Shown: in pieces, positions 37,001 through 42,000 of the stretch
Layout: each line of letters starts with the position of its first letter
How positions within the stretch are numbered: position 1 is the stretch's first letter
The notes under the pieces: generated by a model
Databases searched by the model: none
What the model was told of the DNA's origin: nothing
What the model saw: the letters and a program-made list of their open reading frames with translations, nothing else
Made by a program: the position numbers and the translations under genes
DNA from: Argyresthia goedartella
Lineage: Eukaryota; Arthropoda; Insecta; Lepidoptera; Argyresthiidae
DNA length: 64,000 nucleotides
Reading direction: 5' to 3'
Assembly (NCBI GenBank): GCA_949825045.1
Contig: OX463812.1
Span: forward strand, 2,216,661 to 2,280,660

Positions 37001-38610
37001 TTGGTGTATTAAAGTCTGGCCGCTGAGATAATGCGATCCTGACAGCTCAAATCCCGTATATTTTTGACATCTGCAAAAATTAATGAAAAATATTGCTTAT
37101 TATGTAAGCATTAAGAAAATGTCATAATCGCATTCTAAAAACGGCCGAAGTGTAGCTAACAAACGGTAGATAATGGGAAAAAAGTAAAAACCTAAATTAC
37201 TGGCATTAATTTTCGGATAGAGGTAAATTTGTTCGAAACAGGTTCTACTTTAACCACACAATATGTGTATTGAATAACAAATCACTCTGTATATCTTACC
37301 TACTTATTTCTATAAGTGACAGTACTCCAAAACTGATAATGTCGCATTCTCGAAAACACCCGAATCATTATTGTTGTTATTATTTATTACCATCACTATT
37401 ATGTGTATATGTATATAAAATGTATTAGTTTATTATACGGTTTATTCATATTTTTACGTTGTATTTAAGTAATTGTGTATGCAGTCTATTTTTAGCAATT
37501 AGGGTTATCAGTATAATATTGTTTGTGGTATACAGTCTGTTACCGGCATGTGGGCATTTATTAAAACTGATAATAACATGCTCCGTTAACAATCGTTTGC
37601 ACGTATTAGTAAATCATAATTATGTTAATTAACTCCACAATTAAACTTTCTAAATTTGCAGCTTAAATGTAGCAGACGTATTGCCTAATAGTCGTAACTC
37701 ATGTCGTTGAATTACTTGGTACAAGGCATGTCTTGGTACGGGGGACAAGTGCAAAAATCAAAGTATATCTGTCAACTGTCGTGTTGATAATTTTTTTTAT
37801 AAAAAGTTAACAAACTTTGAAATTTAATTAATTAATTAAATTAATGTTATGGTTACGTTACAGACACACGTTATTTTAACGTCCTTAATCAAAAGCCCAG
37901 CTGCTGGTAACACACTGTATAATACTCGTAGTACTTATAGAGTTTTATTGTACGCGAAGGTCTTCCCCCGCTCAACCATCATCAGCTTTCCTACCATCTT
38001 GGTCTGTTTTGTGTAGTACAATAAAGAAATTATGTATTTGTGGCATATCAGCGAACCAAAGCAACACAAATAATATCATATCAATCGTATGAGCCCTAAA
38101 AATTGCACTTGCAATTCGTACCTTGTTCGAAAGAAATGTGAGACAATGTCTTGTGTAAACCCTCTTTCGGAGAACTATAAGTTTCGAAAAAAGCCAAAAT
38201 GTGCCAAATTTGTTGAATGTTTGTCTCGTGCTCACTCAGGTATGAACGTGAACGTGCGCGAGACTGGCGGTCACATCGAGTTCGAGCCGTCCTCGTACTA
38301 TGCGGCCTTCTCGTGCGAGCTGGAGGCGGCCGCCTACCCCATGTGGTCCGTGCTGGGCCACCTGGCCGGCGAGCACGCCCCGCTGGCGCGCCGCATCGTG
38401 CTGGCGGCGCGCCGGGCGCTGCAGGCCTGGCTGCGCGCTGTGGGCGCCGCGCCGCCGGGACAGGCGACACCTGCGCACGCGCACGCCTCCTTCCACTTCC
38501 CGCTGCACCGGCACCTGGCCGCCTTCCTGTGTGCGCTGCGCGGTGCTGCCGACGTGCTGCCGCCGCCCGACCTGCTGGCGCTGCTCGCCGTGCACCCGCT
38601 GCGCGTGCAG
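3838..38610 (+). CDS. Ubr3: UBR3-like E3 ubiquitin-protein ligase, N-terminal third (8 exons, partial)
   Basis: Eight exons join with consistent phases into 579 uninterrupted codons: 3838-4051, 20699-20912, 29798-29923, 30235-30373, 30684-30805, 31047-31188, 32031-32439 and 38240-38610. Residues 81-148 form a UBR-box zinc finger: C81, C94, C97, C106, C109, H115, H118, C131, C133, C145 and H148, with the segments [13 protein letters not shown] and GGACDCGD. This arrangement, directly after a short helical N-terminus, points to UBR3 rather than UBR1/2. Proteins of this family bind substrates or degrons through the UBR region and pass ubiquitin from an E2 through a C-terminal RING. Family members are about 1900-2200 aa, so about two thirds, including the RING, is missing here. 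Exon 8 ends in a phase-0 donor (CAG|GTACGT), so the gene should continue, but no further + strand exon is seen to 64000. Intron 1 (16.6 kb) and intron 7 (5.8 kb) are transposon-rich. Seen: frames, splice sites, zinc ligands. Inferred: orthology. Confidence 0.88.
4052..5280 (+). other. UBR3-like intron 1, leftmost part without recognised repeats
   Basis: AT-rich intronic DNA. The open stretches near 4827-5123 on either strand overlap each other and show no family features; no gene is supported here. Confidence 0.5.
5281..6338 (-). mobile_element. LINE 3' fragment (Jockey/CR1-like), copy A
   Basis: The minus-strand frame 6091-5537 (184 aa) reads [25 protein letters not shown] and [13 protein letters not shown], the typical region behind the RT active site of Jockey/CR1-group LINEs, and further RT-like sequence continues to about 6338. 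A stop codon interrupts that upstream part. The 3' UTR reaches about 5281 and resembles the copy at 55905-56639. This copy preserves the uninterrupted sequence at 6006-6030 where copy B has been split by the BEL element. Confidence 0.8.
6521..6765 (+). mobile_element. tRNA-derived SINE
   Basis: An A-box-like TGGCCCAGTCGG (6532-6543) and a B box GGTTCGAGTCC (6576-6586) sit at the usual pol III promoter spacing. They are followed by a SINE body sharing CAGGGAATCCTAG and GTGTGTAAATAGTGT-type sequence with the copy at 31245-31510. The tRNA-like head does not fold as an intact tRNA, and the tail runs into an ATT-rich simple repeat. Confidence 0.75.
6955..7080. mobile_element. Small MITE with imperfect ~28-bp terminal inverted repeats
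   Basis: The left end CTGTTATGTC...CTTGAATCC is mirrored by AGGATTCAA...GTGACATAAGACAG on the right. It is about 126 bp long with no coding capacity. It resembles in style the element at 36122-36274, whose ends are also TGTGTCACA-like. Confidence 0.55.
7081..7609. other. AT-rich intronic DNA
   Basis: No gene or repeat was recognised between the MITE and the composite inverted-repeat element. Confidence 0.4.
7650..8340 (-). repeat. Left arm: inverted units of the ~160-bp repeat
   Basis: Two to three units read GGAAGGTTCGTAGAGG...TTGATAGTAGTTG...GATAAAGTAAAAAAA. These are reverse complements of the CCTCTACGAACCTTCC...CAACTACTATCAA units found at 11100-15420. Confidence 0.75.
8984..9145 (+). 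mobile_element. RTE-type LINE C-terminal relic
   Basis: The short frame contains [20 protein letters not shown] and [11 protein letters not shown], which resembles the C-terminal end of lepidopteran endonuclease-reverse transcriptases of the RTE kind. It is truncated on both sides and is interrupted on the right by the pogo-like MITE starting at 9148. Confidence 0.6.
9148..9481. mobile_element. pogo/Tigger-like MITE, TA target duplication
   Basis: The terminal inverted repeats are 21 bp, CAGCAGGGCCTCGATGATCC on the left and its counterpart with three mismatches on the right. They are flanked by TA at 9146-9147 and 9482-9483. Internal sub-terminal CGTTCGGATTATAG motifs occur near both ends. 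Length is 334 bp with no transposase. TIR style and TA site suit the Tc1/mariner-pogo superfamily. Confidence 0.8.
9690..9870 (-). mobile_element. tRNA-derived SINE (minus strand)
   Basis: Read on the minus strand it has a B-box-like AGATTCAATCC (near 9802-9812), CAGTGACGTCAC-like body sequence complementary to 9750-9762, and CACAGGGTATCCTAG, shared with the SINE at 31245-31510. It is diverged and 5' incomplete. Confidence 0.6.
10015..10717. mobile_element. hAT-type non-autonomous element with perfect 8-bp TSD
   Basis: It begins TAGAGATGCC and ends GGGCATCTCTA, with sub-terminal GAATATTCGGC/ATTCGGTATTCGG arrays at both ends. ATTTTAAT is present immediately outside each end (10007-10014 and 10718-10725). 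An 8-bp duplication with a short TAGAGATG-type TIR is diagnostic of hAT. The 703-bp interior has no transposase; the short frames near 10353-10743 are incidental. Confidence 0.9.
11100..13606 (+). repeat. Tandem array of a ~160-bp repeat
   Basis: About ten units are spaced 134-163 bp apart. Each contains CCTCTACGAACCTTCCTC, GTTTGTAGTAATCGTATATC, GAACGAGAATTATTCAG and ATGACGACCAAACCAG, then a T-rich run and CTTTATCACTTCTAATAAA. Landmarks (CCTCTACG-like) fall near 11176, 11339, 11499, 11659, 12524, 12669, 12803, 12965, 13201, 13360 and 13505. An unrelated dispersed repeat interrupts it at 11735-12436. More units follow the hAT insertion at 14631-14710 and at 15230-15420. No coding sequence. Confidence 0.85.
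11735..12436 (+). repeat. Dispersed repeat (CCGGTCAAGTG...TACGGAACCCT family), long form
   Basis: It shares its length and most internal sequence with 51897-52548: GCAGGGTTCC near the start, AAACGTAAAACGACAGTC, AATATTAAATACTAGG, then GACGGACGGAC microsatellite-like sequence and CTTCGGGTACGGAACCCT at the end. It is inserted into the ~160-bp array. Short frames inside (12079-12295) are not supported as genes. It is a very common lepidopteran repeat type; its exact class is uncertain. Confidence 0.7.
13615..14622. mobile_element. hAT-like non-autonomous element inserted in the tandem array
   Basis: Ends are AGGGGCCGAAACTAG and GTTTCGACCCCT (inverted). Flanks are ACTACTAT (13607-13614) and GCTACTAT (14623-14630), an 8-bp duplication with one mismatch that lies in the CAACTACTATCAA part of the array unit. 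Sub-terminal motifs CAGTAAAAGTCAGT are repeated several times near both ends in direct orientation, as in transposase-binding regions. No transposase ORF; the frames at 13712-14046 have no family features. Confidence 0.75.
14714..14987. repeat. Nested foldback: ~75-bp inverted arms around a GC-rich hairpin
   Basis: The outer arms (about 14714-14792 and 14908-14987) are imperfect reverse complements (for example AAAGCACTTCGAACTAAAAAG against CTTTTTAGTTCGAAGTGCTTT). Inside them a second inverted repeat, AAAAAGCGTCGGGCGCT with AGCGCCCGACGCTTTTT (about 14838-14895), closes a short loop. The frame at 14805-15059 merely runs through it. Confidence 0.75.
15230..15725 (+). repeat. Right arm of the composite element
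   Basis: One ~160-bp unit followed by sequence with repeated CTACTAACGA and TTTTACTACTAT motifs, ending ATCTATATC...AATGTCGG. Reverse complements of these segments occur in order at 7610-7990. Confidence 0.65.
15726..17104. other. Intronic DNA with an inverted repeat at 16028-16104; no gene supported
   Basis: A stem pairs GGACAGATCTATGCGT with ACGCATAGCTCTGTCC and CTCTCCTTTT with AAAAGGAGAAG, probably a MITE core. The overlapping frames at 15963-16340 and 16655-16870 show no domain or homolog that I recognise. Confidence 0.4.
17105..17520 (+). repeat. Dispersed repeat (ACCGGTCAAGTGCGAGTC family) with an inserted LINE 3'-end piece
   Basis: It starts ACCGGTCAAGTGCGAGTC...GGGGTTCCGTGCCACCG and ends in a GACAGACAGACAG run and AATAGGGTCCCGTT. 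Inside, 17220-17345 carries GGCGAGCTTATCTCTAC and AGATTTCTTCCAGCAAACC, a piece also found (inverted) near 26520-26630 and at 52760-52810. Confidence 0.65.
17620..18015 (-). repeat. Dispersed repeat, same family, opposite orientation
   Basis: AGGGTTCCCTACCCAAAGGG at the left and GTGCGACTCGCAATTGGTCGG at the right are the reverse complements of the family ends at 17105-17520. It contains a GTCTGTCTGTCCGTCCGTCC run and two copies of AATTTCAACTGTCTAGCTAT-like sequence in opposite orientation. Confidence 0.65.
18016..19637. other. UBR3-like intron 1, no recognised gene
   Basis: Overlapping frames near 18526-19017 are open in several frames and on both strands, have unusual composition, and match no family I know. 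A short inverted repeat (ATCATTAGATGC with GCATCTAATGAT) lies at 19049-19077. Confidence 0.4.
19638..19836. repeat. Recent tandem duplication of a ~100-bp unit
   Basis: Units 19638-19738 (101 bp) and 19739-19836 (98 bp) both run from TGTCTTCCGTTTCGGGACG to TACCATAACCACCA. They are essentially identical apart from one GTC triplet. Confidence 0.9.
20350..20690 (-). mobile_element. Degenerate SINE-like sequence, possibly two copies
   Basis: Complementary to 20350-20520 there is GACCCGACTTCTAATCCCC (B-box region) and CACAGGGTAGG, matching the SINE layout at 9690-9870. A second stretch complementary to 20560-20690 carries TGGCATAGTGGCCGAGG, an A-box-like motif. Both are diverged, and the second is weak. 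Confidence 0.4.
20699..20912 (+). CDS. Ubr3: UBR3-like exon 2 (UBR box)
   Basis: Acceptor CCCTCAG and donor GG|GTGAGT; phases 1 in and 2 out. It codes residues 72-143, holding nine of the zinc ligands (C81, C94, C97, C106, C109, H115, H118, C131, C133). It is GC-rich, so antisense frames are also open; those are shadows. Confidence 0.93.
21039..21138. repeat. Perfect 27-bp inverted repeat (100-bp MITE-like hairpin)
   Basis: The arms at 21039-21065 and 21112-21138 are exact reverse complements (CTACAGTCTTCACAAAATAA... with its mirror). A smaller stem GTGACA...TGTCAC lies in the loop. It sits 127 bp downstream of UBR3-like exon 2. Confidence 0.9.
21370..21685 (+). mobile_element. Partial MITE of the TTTATCTACACACRTATCATAA family
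   Basis: It contains AGCTCTCTTTGATGTGTTCAGG, GGCGTCGGCGTTCGAAATTTG and GGGTTTATGATACATCTGTAG, shared with the adjacent fuller copy at 21686-22185, and is internally rearranged. The frames translated across it are not genes. Confidence 0.7.
21686..22185 (+). mobile_element. MITE of the TTTATCTACACACRTATCATAA family, copy 2
   Basis: The core lies between TTTATCTACACACATATCAT (about 21823) and ATGATACGTGTGTAGATAAA at the end, which are inverted repeats extending about 55 bp. Upstream it carries AGTAGTTTATGTGACTGC and CTCGAGAGTGGG. Two direct copies of GGCGTCGGCGTTCGAAATTT lie inside. Other copies: 26912-27395 (inverted), 34844-35354 and 53970-54168. Confidence 0.8.
22186..24822. other. UBR3-like intron 2, no recognised gene
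   Basis: About 2.6 kb of AT-rich DNA. Short frames (22710-23228, 23355-23600, 24076-24276) lack start context, domains or neighbouring splice-compatible exons. Confidence 0.45.
24826..24945. repeat. Tandem duplication of ~60 bp containing TTAGG runs
   Basis: Two copies of ATTTTTTCTTCAA...CAACAGAAAAG...CATGTAACATATTAGGTTAG lie side by side. The second ends TTAGGTTAGGTTAGG, three units of the insect telomere motif, too short to be a telomere. Confidence 0.8.
24946..26911. other. Intronic DNA; LINE 3'-end piece near 26500-26630
   Basis: Mostly unannotatable AT-rich sequence. The piece with TTTGCTGGAAGAAATCTC and GAGATAAGCTCGCC matches, in inverse orientation, the segments at 17290-17345 and 52760-52810. 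The 92-aa frame there (26321-26599) is repeat-derived. Confidence 0.45.
26912..27395 (-). mobile_element. MITE of the TTTATCTACACACRTATCATAA family, copy 3
   Basis: Inverted relative to the copies at 21686 and 34844, with the same blocks in reverse order. The 88-aa minus-strand frame (27067-27333) is a translation of the element. Confidence 0.8.
27819..27852 (+). repeat. (GGGC)n simple repeat, G-quadruplex-capable
   Basis: About eight uninterrupted GGGC units lie in an otherwise AT-rich intron. Four or more G3 runs with 1-nt loops meet the usual sequence rule for a G-quadruplex. Confidence 0.85.
28079..28488 (-). repeat. Dispersed repeat (ACCGGTCAAGTGCGAGTC family), inverted copy
   Basis: It starts AGGGTTCCGTACCCGAAGGG and ends CTTCGTGCGCGAGCTAGACTC. 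The interior GTCCGTCCGTCTGTCC run and ACCATCCTTACC match 17105-17520 and 54190-54597 in reverse. Confidence 0.7.
28489..29797. other. 3' part of UBR3-like intron 2, nothing recognised
   Basis: AT-rich DNA up to the exon 3 acceptor. The frame at 28775-28969 shows no family features. Confidence 0.45.
29798..29923 (+). CDS. Ubr3: UBR3-like exon 3
   Basis: Acceptor GGTTGCAG, donor AACAG|GTACG; phases 2 in and 2 out. It supplies the last two UBR-box ligands (C145, H148 in FCSNHR) and continues [16 protein letters not shown]. The splice within the zinc finger confirms the exon 2-3 join. Confidence 0.9.
30235..30373 (+). CDS. Ubr3: UBR3-like exon 4
   Basis: Acceptor TTGTTCCAG, donor CCGCAG|GTAACA; phases 2 in and 0 out. 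Residues 185-231, containing [19 protein letters not shown] and MGDLMRGAM, a helical segment following the UBR box. Confidence 0.88.
30684..30805 (+). CDS. Ubr3: UBR3-like exon 5
   Basis: Acceptor GTTTCCCAG, donor GACGA|GTGAGT; phases 0 in and 2 out. Residues 232-272, with [19 protein letters not shown]. Confidence 0.87.
31047..31188 (+). CDS. Ubr3: UBR3-like exon 6
   Basis: Acceptor TGTGTGGCAG, donor TACAAG|GTACAT; phases 2 in and 0 out. Residues 272-319, with [19 protein letters not shown] and [11 protein letters not shown]. Confidence 0.88.
31245..31510 (+). mobile_element. tRNA-derived SINE carrying an internal perfect palindrome
   Basis: A B box GGTTCGAGCCC lies at 31297-31307. The body GGACACAGGGTATCCTAG and CAATGTATGTGCCTGTAAAT matches the SINEs at 6521 and 9690. 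The middle is an inverted duplication: arms 31368-31389 and 31394-31415 are exact complements (22 bp) around a 4-nt loop. Confidence 0.7.
31511..32030. other. UBR3-like intron 6, remainder
   Basis: AT-rich; contains a repeated AAAATGGGTAAATG phrase near 31660-31692. No gene recognised. Confidence 0.45.
32031..32439 (+). CDS. Ubr3: UBR3-like exon 7
   Basis: Acceptor GTCGGCAG, donor CTGCAAG|GTACAC; phases 0 in and 1 out. Residues 320-456, including [36 protein letters not shown] and [20 protein letters not shown]. This is the largest exon seen and is strongly GC-rich. Confidence 0.9.
32440..33289. other. UBR3-like intron 7, left part
   Basis: The start holds a (CTATA)n run near 32461-32484. 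From about 33130, phrases such as GAGCGTAGCGAGGG and GAGCGAAGCGAGGG recur three times, probably the outer end of the Crypton relic that follows. Confidence 0.5.
33290..34720 (-). mobile_element. Crypton (tyrosine-recombinase transposon) relic
   Basis: On the minus strand, 34630-34286 encodes a core-binding-like N-terminal part ([27 protein letters not shown]-type [19 protein letters not shown]). Sequence complementary to 34130-33800 then gives a catalytic-domain-like stretch ([26 protein letters not shown]). 33752-33378 carries [20 protein letters not shown] followed by Y, the C-terminal box with the nucleophilic tyrosine. Stops and frame changes separate these parts. The position usually occupied by the catalytic arginine of the first box reads His (CHGCEL). 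A pseudogene in UBR3-like intron 7. Confidence 0.7.
34844..35354 (+). mobile_element. MITE of the TTTATCTACACACRTATCATAA family, copy 4
   Basis: Same order of blocks as 21686-22185 and very similar, including the CTACACATAATG/CATTATGTGTAG stem near 35219. The 128-aa minus-strand frame (35008-35394) is repeat translation. Confidence 0.8.
35355..36121. other. UBR3-like intron 7, AT-rich
   Basis: No gene recognised. The phrase GAGCGAGCAAAATGCTAC near 35627 resembles transposon-end sequence, but no partner was found. Confidence 0.4.
36122..36274. mobile_element. MITE with 21-bp terminal inverted repeats
   Basis: Left TIR 36122-36142 (TGTGTCACATAGGAGCAAAA...) and right TIR 36254-36274 match at 19 of 21 positions. 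The interior contains GGATTCTATCGTAGAATCC, itself palindromic. 153 bp, non-coding. Confidence 0.75.
36735..36900 (+). repeat. Diverged ~120-bp tandem unit
   Basis: TAATAAAACGACACAATCCC with ATCGAGTGTGGGCTCG near 36738-36773, and AATAAAACAATACAATCCC with ATCGAGTTCGGGCTCG near 36856-36893, are repeated, along with GAAGGTGGCC upstream of each. Confidence 0.6.
36901..38239. other. Last part of UBR3-like intron 7
   Basis: AT-rich; no gene recognised. The frame running into the exon from 38089 is intronic sequence read through the acceptor. Confidence 0.45.
38240..38610 (+). CDS. Ubr3: UBR3-like exon 8 (last visible)
   Basis: Acceptor GCTCACTCAG, donor GTGCAG|GTACGT; phases 1 in and 0 out. Residues 456-579: [20 protein letters not shown], then [11 protein letters not shown], an alanine/arginine-rich helix and [18 protein letters not shown]. 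The last resembles the conserved SFHLPLHR-type block of UBR1/2/3 proteins. Composition is very GC-rich. Reading through the donor meets a TAG at 38668-38670. Confidence 0.9.
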
Positions 38611-38660
38611 GTACGTTCCGTTTCCGTTCCACTACGTTGTCAGGCCAATATATACGCAAC

Positions 38661-38666
38661 AATAAA
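38661..38666 (+). terminator. AATAAA just inside intron after UBR3-like exon 8
   Basis: A canonical polyadenylation hexamer lies 51 bp past the exon 8 donor and overlaps the end of the read-through frame. Use would give a truncated, non-RING isoform. AATAAA is frequent by chance in AT-rich DNA. Confidence 0.3.
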
Positions 38667-38694
38667 ATAGGCGCATCAAAAATTTCTAATCACG

Positions 38695-38700
38695 TTTATT
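38695..38700 (-). terminator. AATAAA for the secreted-protein gene
   Basis: TTTATT on the plus strand is AATAAA on the minus strand, 129 nt beyond the TAG stop (38829-38831) of exon 11; the spacing suits a short 3' UTR. Confidence 0.5.
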
Positions 38701-38828
38701 TATAACCAAAAACTCTCATTTATCGTTCTTACAAAAATCCTTACATAAAATCGCTACATTACATTACTGAGTATACAAATAACCCCGTACGAGCACTCGT
38801 TTCTCGTCGACACTCGCCTTGCGGCTGC

Positions 38829-39010
38829 CTAGCGGCTGGAGGACATGGGCACGAAGTCCACGGCCTCCTGCTCGTCGATGGACTCCGTCGGCGGCGGCTC
38901 GGCGCGCACGTGTCGCGTGTAGTCGTATGTGAACAGCTTGAGCGCCAGGAAGCCTCCCGAGCCGCGCGCACCGCGGTGCACCAGCCCCGCGCCGCTCGCC
39001 AGTGCGCCGC
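38829..39010 (-). CDS. Secreted-protein gene exon 11 (stop codon)
   Basis: Acceptor TGTCTGCAG; phase 1 in. It codes the C-terminal 60 residues, with GGFLALKLFTYDYTRHVRAE and an acidic tail, ending VPMSSSR and TAG at 38829-38831. Confidence 0.85.
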
Positions 39011-42000
39011 CTGCAGACAAACAGGCCATATTACATGGCTTCTAAAGTAGCCTCTTGTTTACAGGACTTCTATGGCAGTCTGCCAAAAATAGTGTGTGTG
39101 GGTGTGATGCTTTGTGACAAAAAATACTTTTAAATATACTGTTAGGCTACCCCATGGATACCGAAGACAGTCTAGATAGTTTCCAGATAAGCACAGTCTT
39201 GTTGTCTCATATTACTACTTGCTATTTGAATCCAAATTTGACCATTTAAACCTGGCGGGCACATGGTTTACATCCTCCGAACATGTGGTAATATTGGCCC
39301 CTTATCGGTACCAATGATACAGATATAACCTCCTACGGATGACCGGTCGAGGGTGAAATGCAAAAAGTCCATTCTGCGGACGAGCAGGCCGTCCAAGCTG
39401 TTCAGGCTGCTTTGCGGACACTAAACAAATGTCTCACCCTTGATGGGCATCACGGGCTGTATGTCGAGGAAGGGCACGGTGCTCTGCGCGGCGTCCGCCT
39501 CGAAGTCGCTGTGCGTGAACTCGAGGTACTGGTCGTGCTCGCTGTCCAGCGGCAGCTCACCGCGCCAGCGGGTCGGGATGTCCGGCGACACGAGCGCCAG
39601 CTTCCTTCTGCAGCCAGGAAATATCTCATTAGCACGATTATTTGTGTGCCTTCACTATTAGAGGTTACATTTCAGCCTTATACATTCTTCTTTCTAGTCG
39701 TCATCACGCACATGAACTGTGCTACGCTTGTCAGTCCCGTTTTTTCTCGAATGTGGCAAGATAAAGCAAAATATTCGAAGTTAGTTGTGAAAATGATGTA
39801 CCATCAGTGACAAATTAGTGTTGATTCCTCTAGTCTTGTCAGAGCGCCCAGTCTCAAAAAATGAATTATAACAATTTTAGCGGTCCCACGTTGTTTGAGC
39901 GAGTCGTGTCTTCCACACCCGAGTTCCCCAAGGCCTAGGCTGCATAGGCCCGCACTGACCTGGGCTGTTCAGCTGCATCTGTGTTGTCGTTGCTGATCCA
40001 CTTGCTCTTCTCGGCGGCGAGGCGGCCCGTCGTGAAGCTGAACGGCGTGGTGCGGATGTCGAAGTGCAGGTGCGGCCCGTGCATGCGGAACCTGGAACGT
40101 ACATAGCACTTTTCATTTTAACACTCGGTTTAACAATAACATTGCGTCACACAGTTTACCAATACGGGGTGTTATAGTTGTGGTTTGAGGACTCGGGTTG
40201 TCAAATTAAAGTCATCGATTGTGACCTATGAAACTGCTTGTCGAGTAGTGCCACTGACCTACCAGTGAAGTCAGGTTTCCGGCGGCTTCAAGGCCAAGCC
40301 GTGTCCTTAAACTTCCCCATCATCACGTGATGGCTGCATTCTGTCGGCTCGAAGGCCCTCTCGCGTCTCCCTCGGCATGTGCCGGCTGGTCTCTGTCGCC
40401 TTGCTTTCCTCTCCCGTTGGTATGAGTACCGACCTGACTCCAGTAAGCACGTGTCCCTCAGGTCCGTGCAACTCATCCAGGTCGACGCCTCGCTCCTCGT
40501 ACGAGAGCGTGTGGAAGTCCACCCCCGCGCTCACGCCCGCGTCTGCCGGGTCGAACTCCTGCAGTGGCGTCCAGCCCCCCGCTTGTAACCTGCACACACA
40601 TAAACACACACCGGGAGCCTTACTCTTTACTGTCCATCAGTATGCCTTTTGTAACATTATTATCATGTTCAAATGTCGTACTGTATATGAATTACTGTAG
40701 AGGAAGCCTATCGTACCACTGCTGGGTAAAATAAATATTTTACCCAGCAGTGGTTGCTGAAGGCTGGATAGATAGAAGCATTATAATGTTCAGGCTAACT
40801 AAGCTATTCTTAAGCTTCTTCTCTATCCGACCAGGTCCTGTGCCAACTGCATCCACATCCTTTATGAGTTTTTGGTTAACCTGGAGCAACATTTATGGCG
40901 GCGTTGAGACATGGAGGCTTTTGATGAAATTCTCTTCAAAACAACGTTGATTAACCTCAGAAAGACCACATAAATTTTGAGGCATCGCGAATTTGAATCT
41001 TTAACGGGAATTTAAACCTTTAACGGGAAAATGGCATCTTAACGACCGTGGATCGTTGAGAGATACCGTCACGCCTTTTCCTAAACGAGGTGTTGAAGAC
41101 CCCTGGGAATTCCGTAAAATTGACTTACCCATTAACAGTCTCATGTCCGGTGGTGATCTTGCCTCGCTCTCCCAACGTGCCCTCGTGGATCTGGAGGTGG
41201 AACACTCGGCCCCGCTTCACCAGACGTATCCCAGTCACTACCCTGAATAAGTACAAGAGTGTTAATATGCGAAGTATTTTTTTTACATATAAAAACACAG
41301 CTCAAACGTTTATAACACTACAGTTTGTCCATATCTCTGTAATTCCATTGACACTTTGGTACGGAACTAATTAAAGTAGTTTCACGTTGTGATCCGTCTA
41401 ATCCTTATAATATTTGTATTAAATATCTGACATGATTCCATCGTCATCAAACTTTCAACTTCGTTTCGATTATGAATATGTTAAATAAATATGTTAGAAT
41501 AGGACACCCGCGGACCCATGCACTATGCTGATACCACTAAAAGCATAAGAGAAGAGATAGAAAACAAACAAGTATAGTTAAAACTTACTTAAATAAACCT
41601 AGATGTTAGAAGGACCCAAAAGCGTTAATTAATACACAATGATTCAGTTAGAATATCCTTAAGGAAACTACAATGTGGCTGCCGTTGATCTCCATATAGA
41701 AGAATCACTTTTTGGTGGAAACTAATTTCCACTATATTACCAAACACACTACACTGAACAAATGTTTATTCAATATTGAATAGTGCCACCCAACACTGGC
41801 CCCGCGATGTCGTTAGAGCAAAGTGAATCCCCTTCACCATCACCACAGACTGACTTGTTTGTGTTGAGGTCTGCCAGCGACTCGCGCATACTGAAGAATC
41901 GTTCGCTGGAGTCGGCGGAGTCCTCGCAAAGGCACATACAGTACGAGCAATGCAGAAGGTTCCACCTCCACCAGGAGTCCACCTTTGGAGGAAAATCATT

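Noticed and set aside
38096..38662. 188-aa minus-strand frame and other overlapping frames
   Set aside because: Antisense shadow of the GC-rich UBR3-like exon 8.
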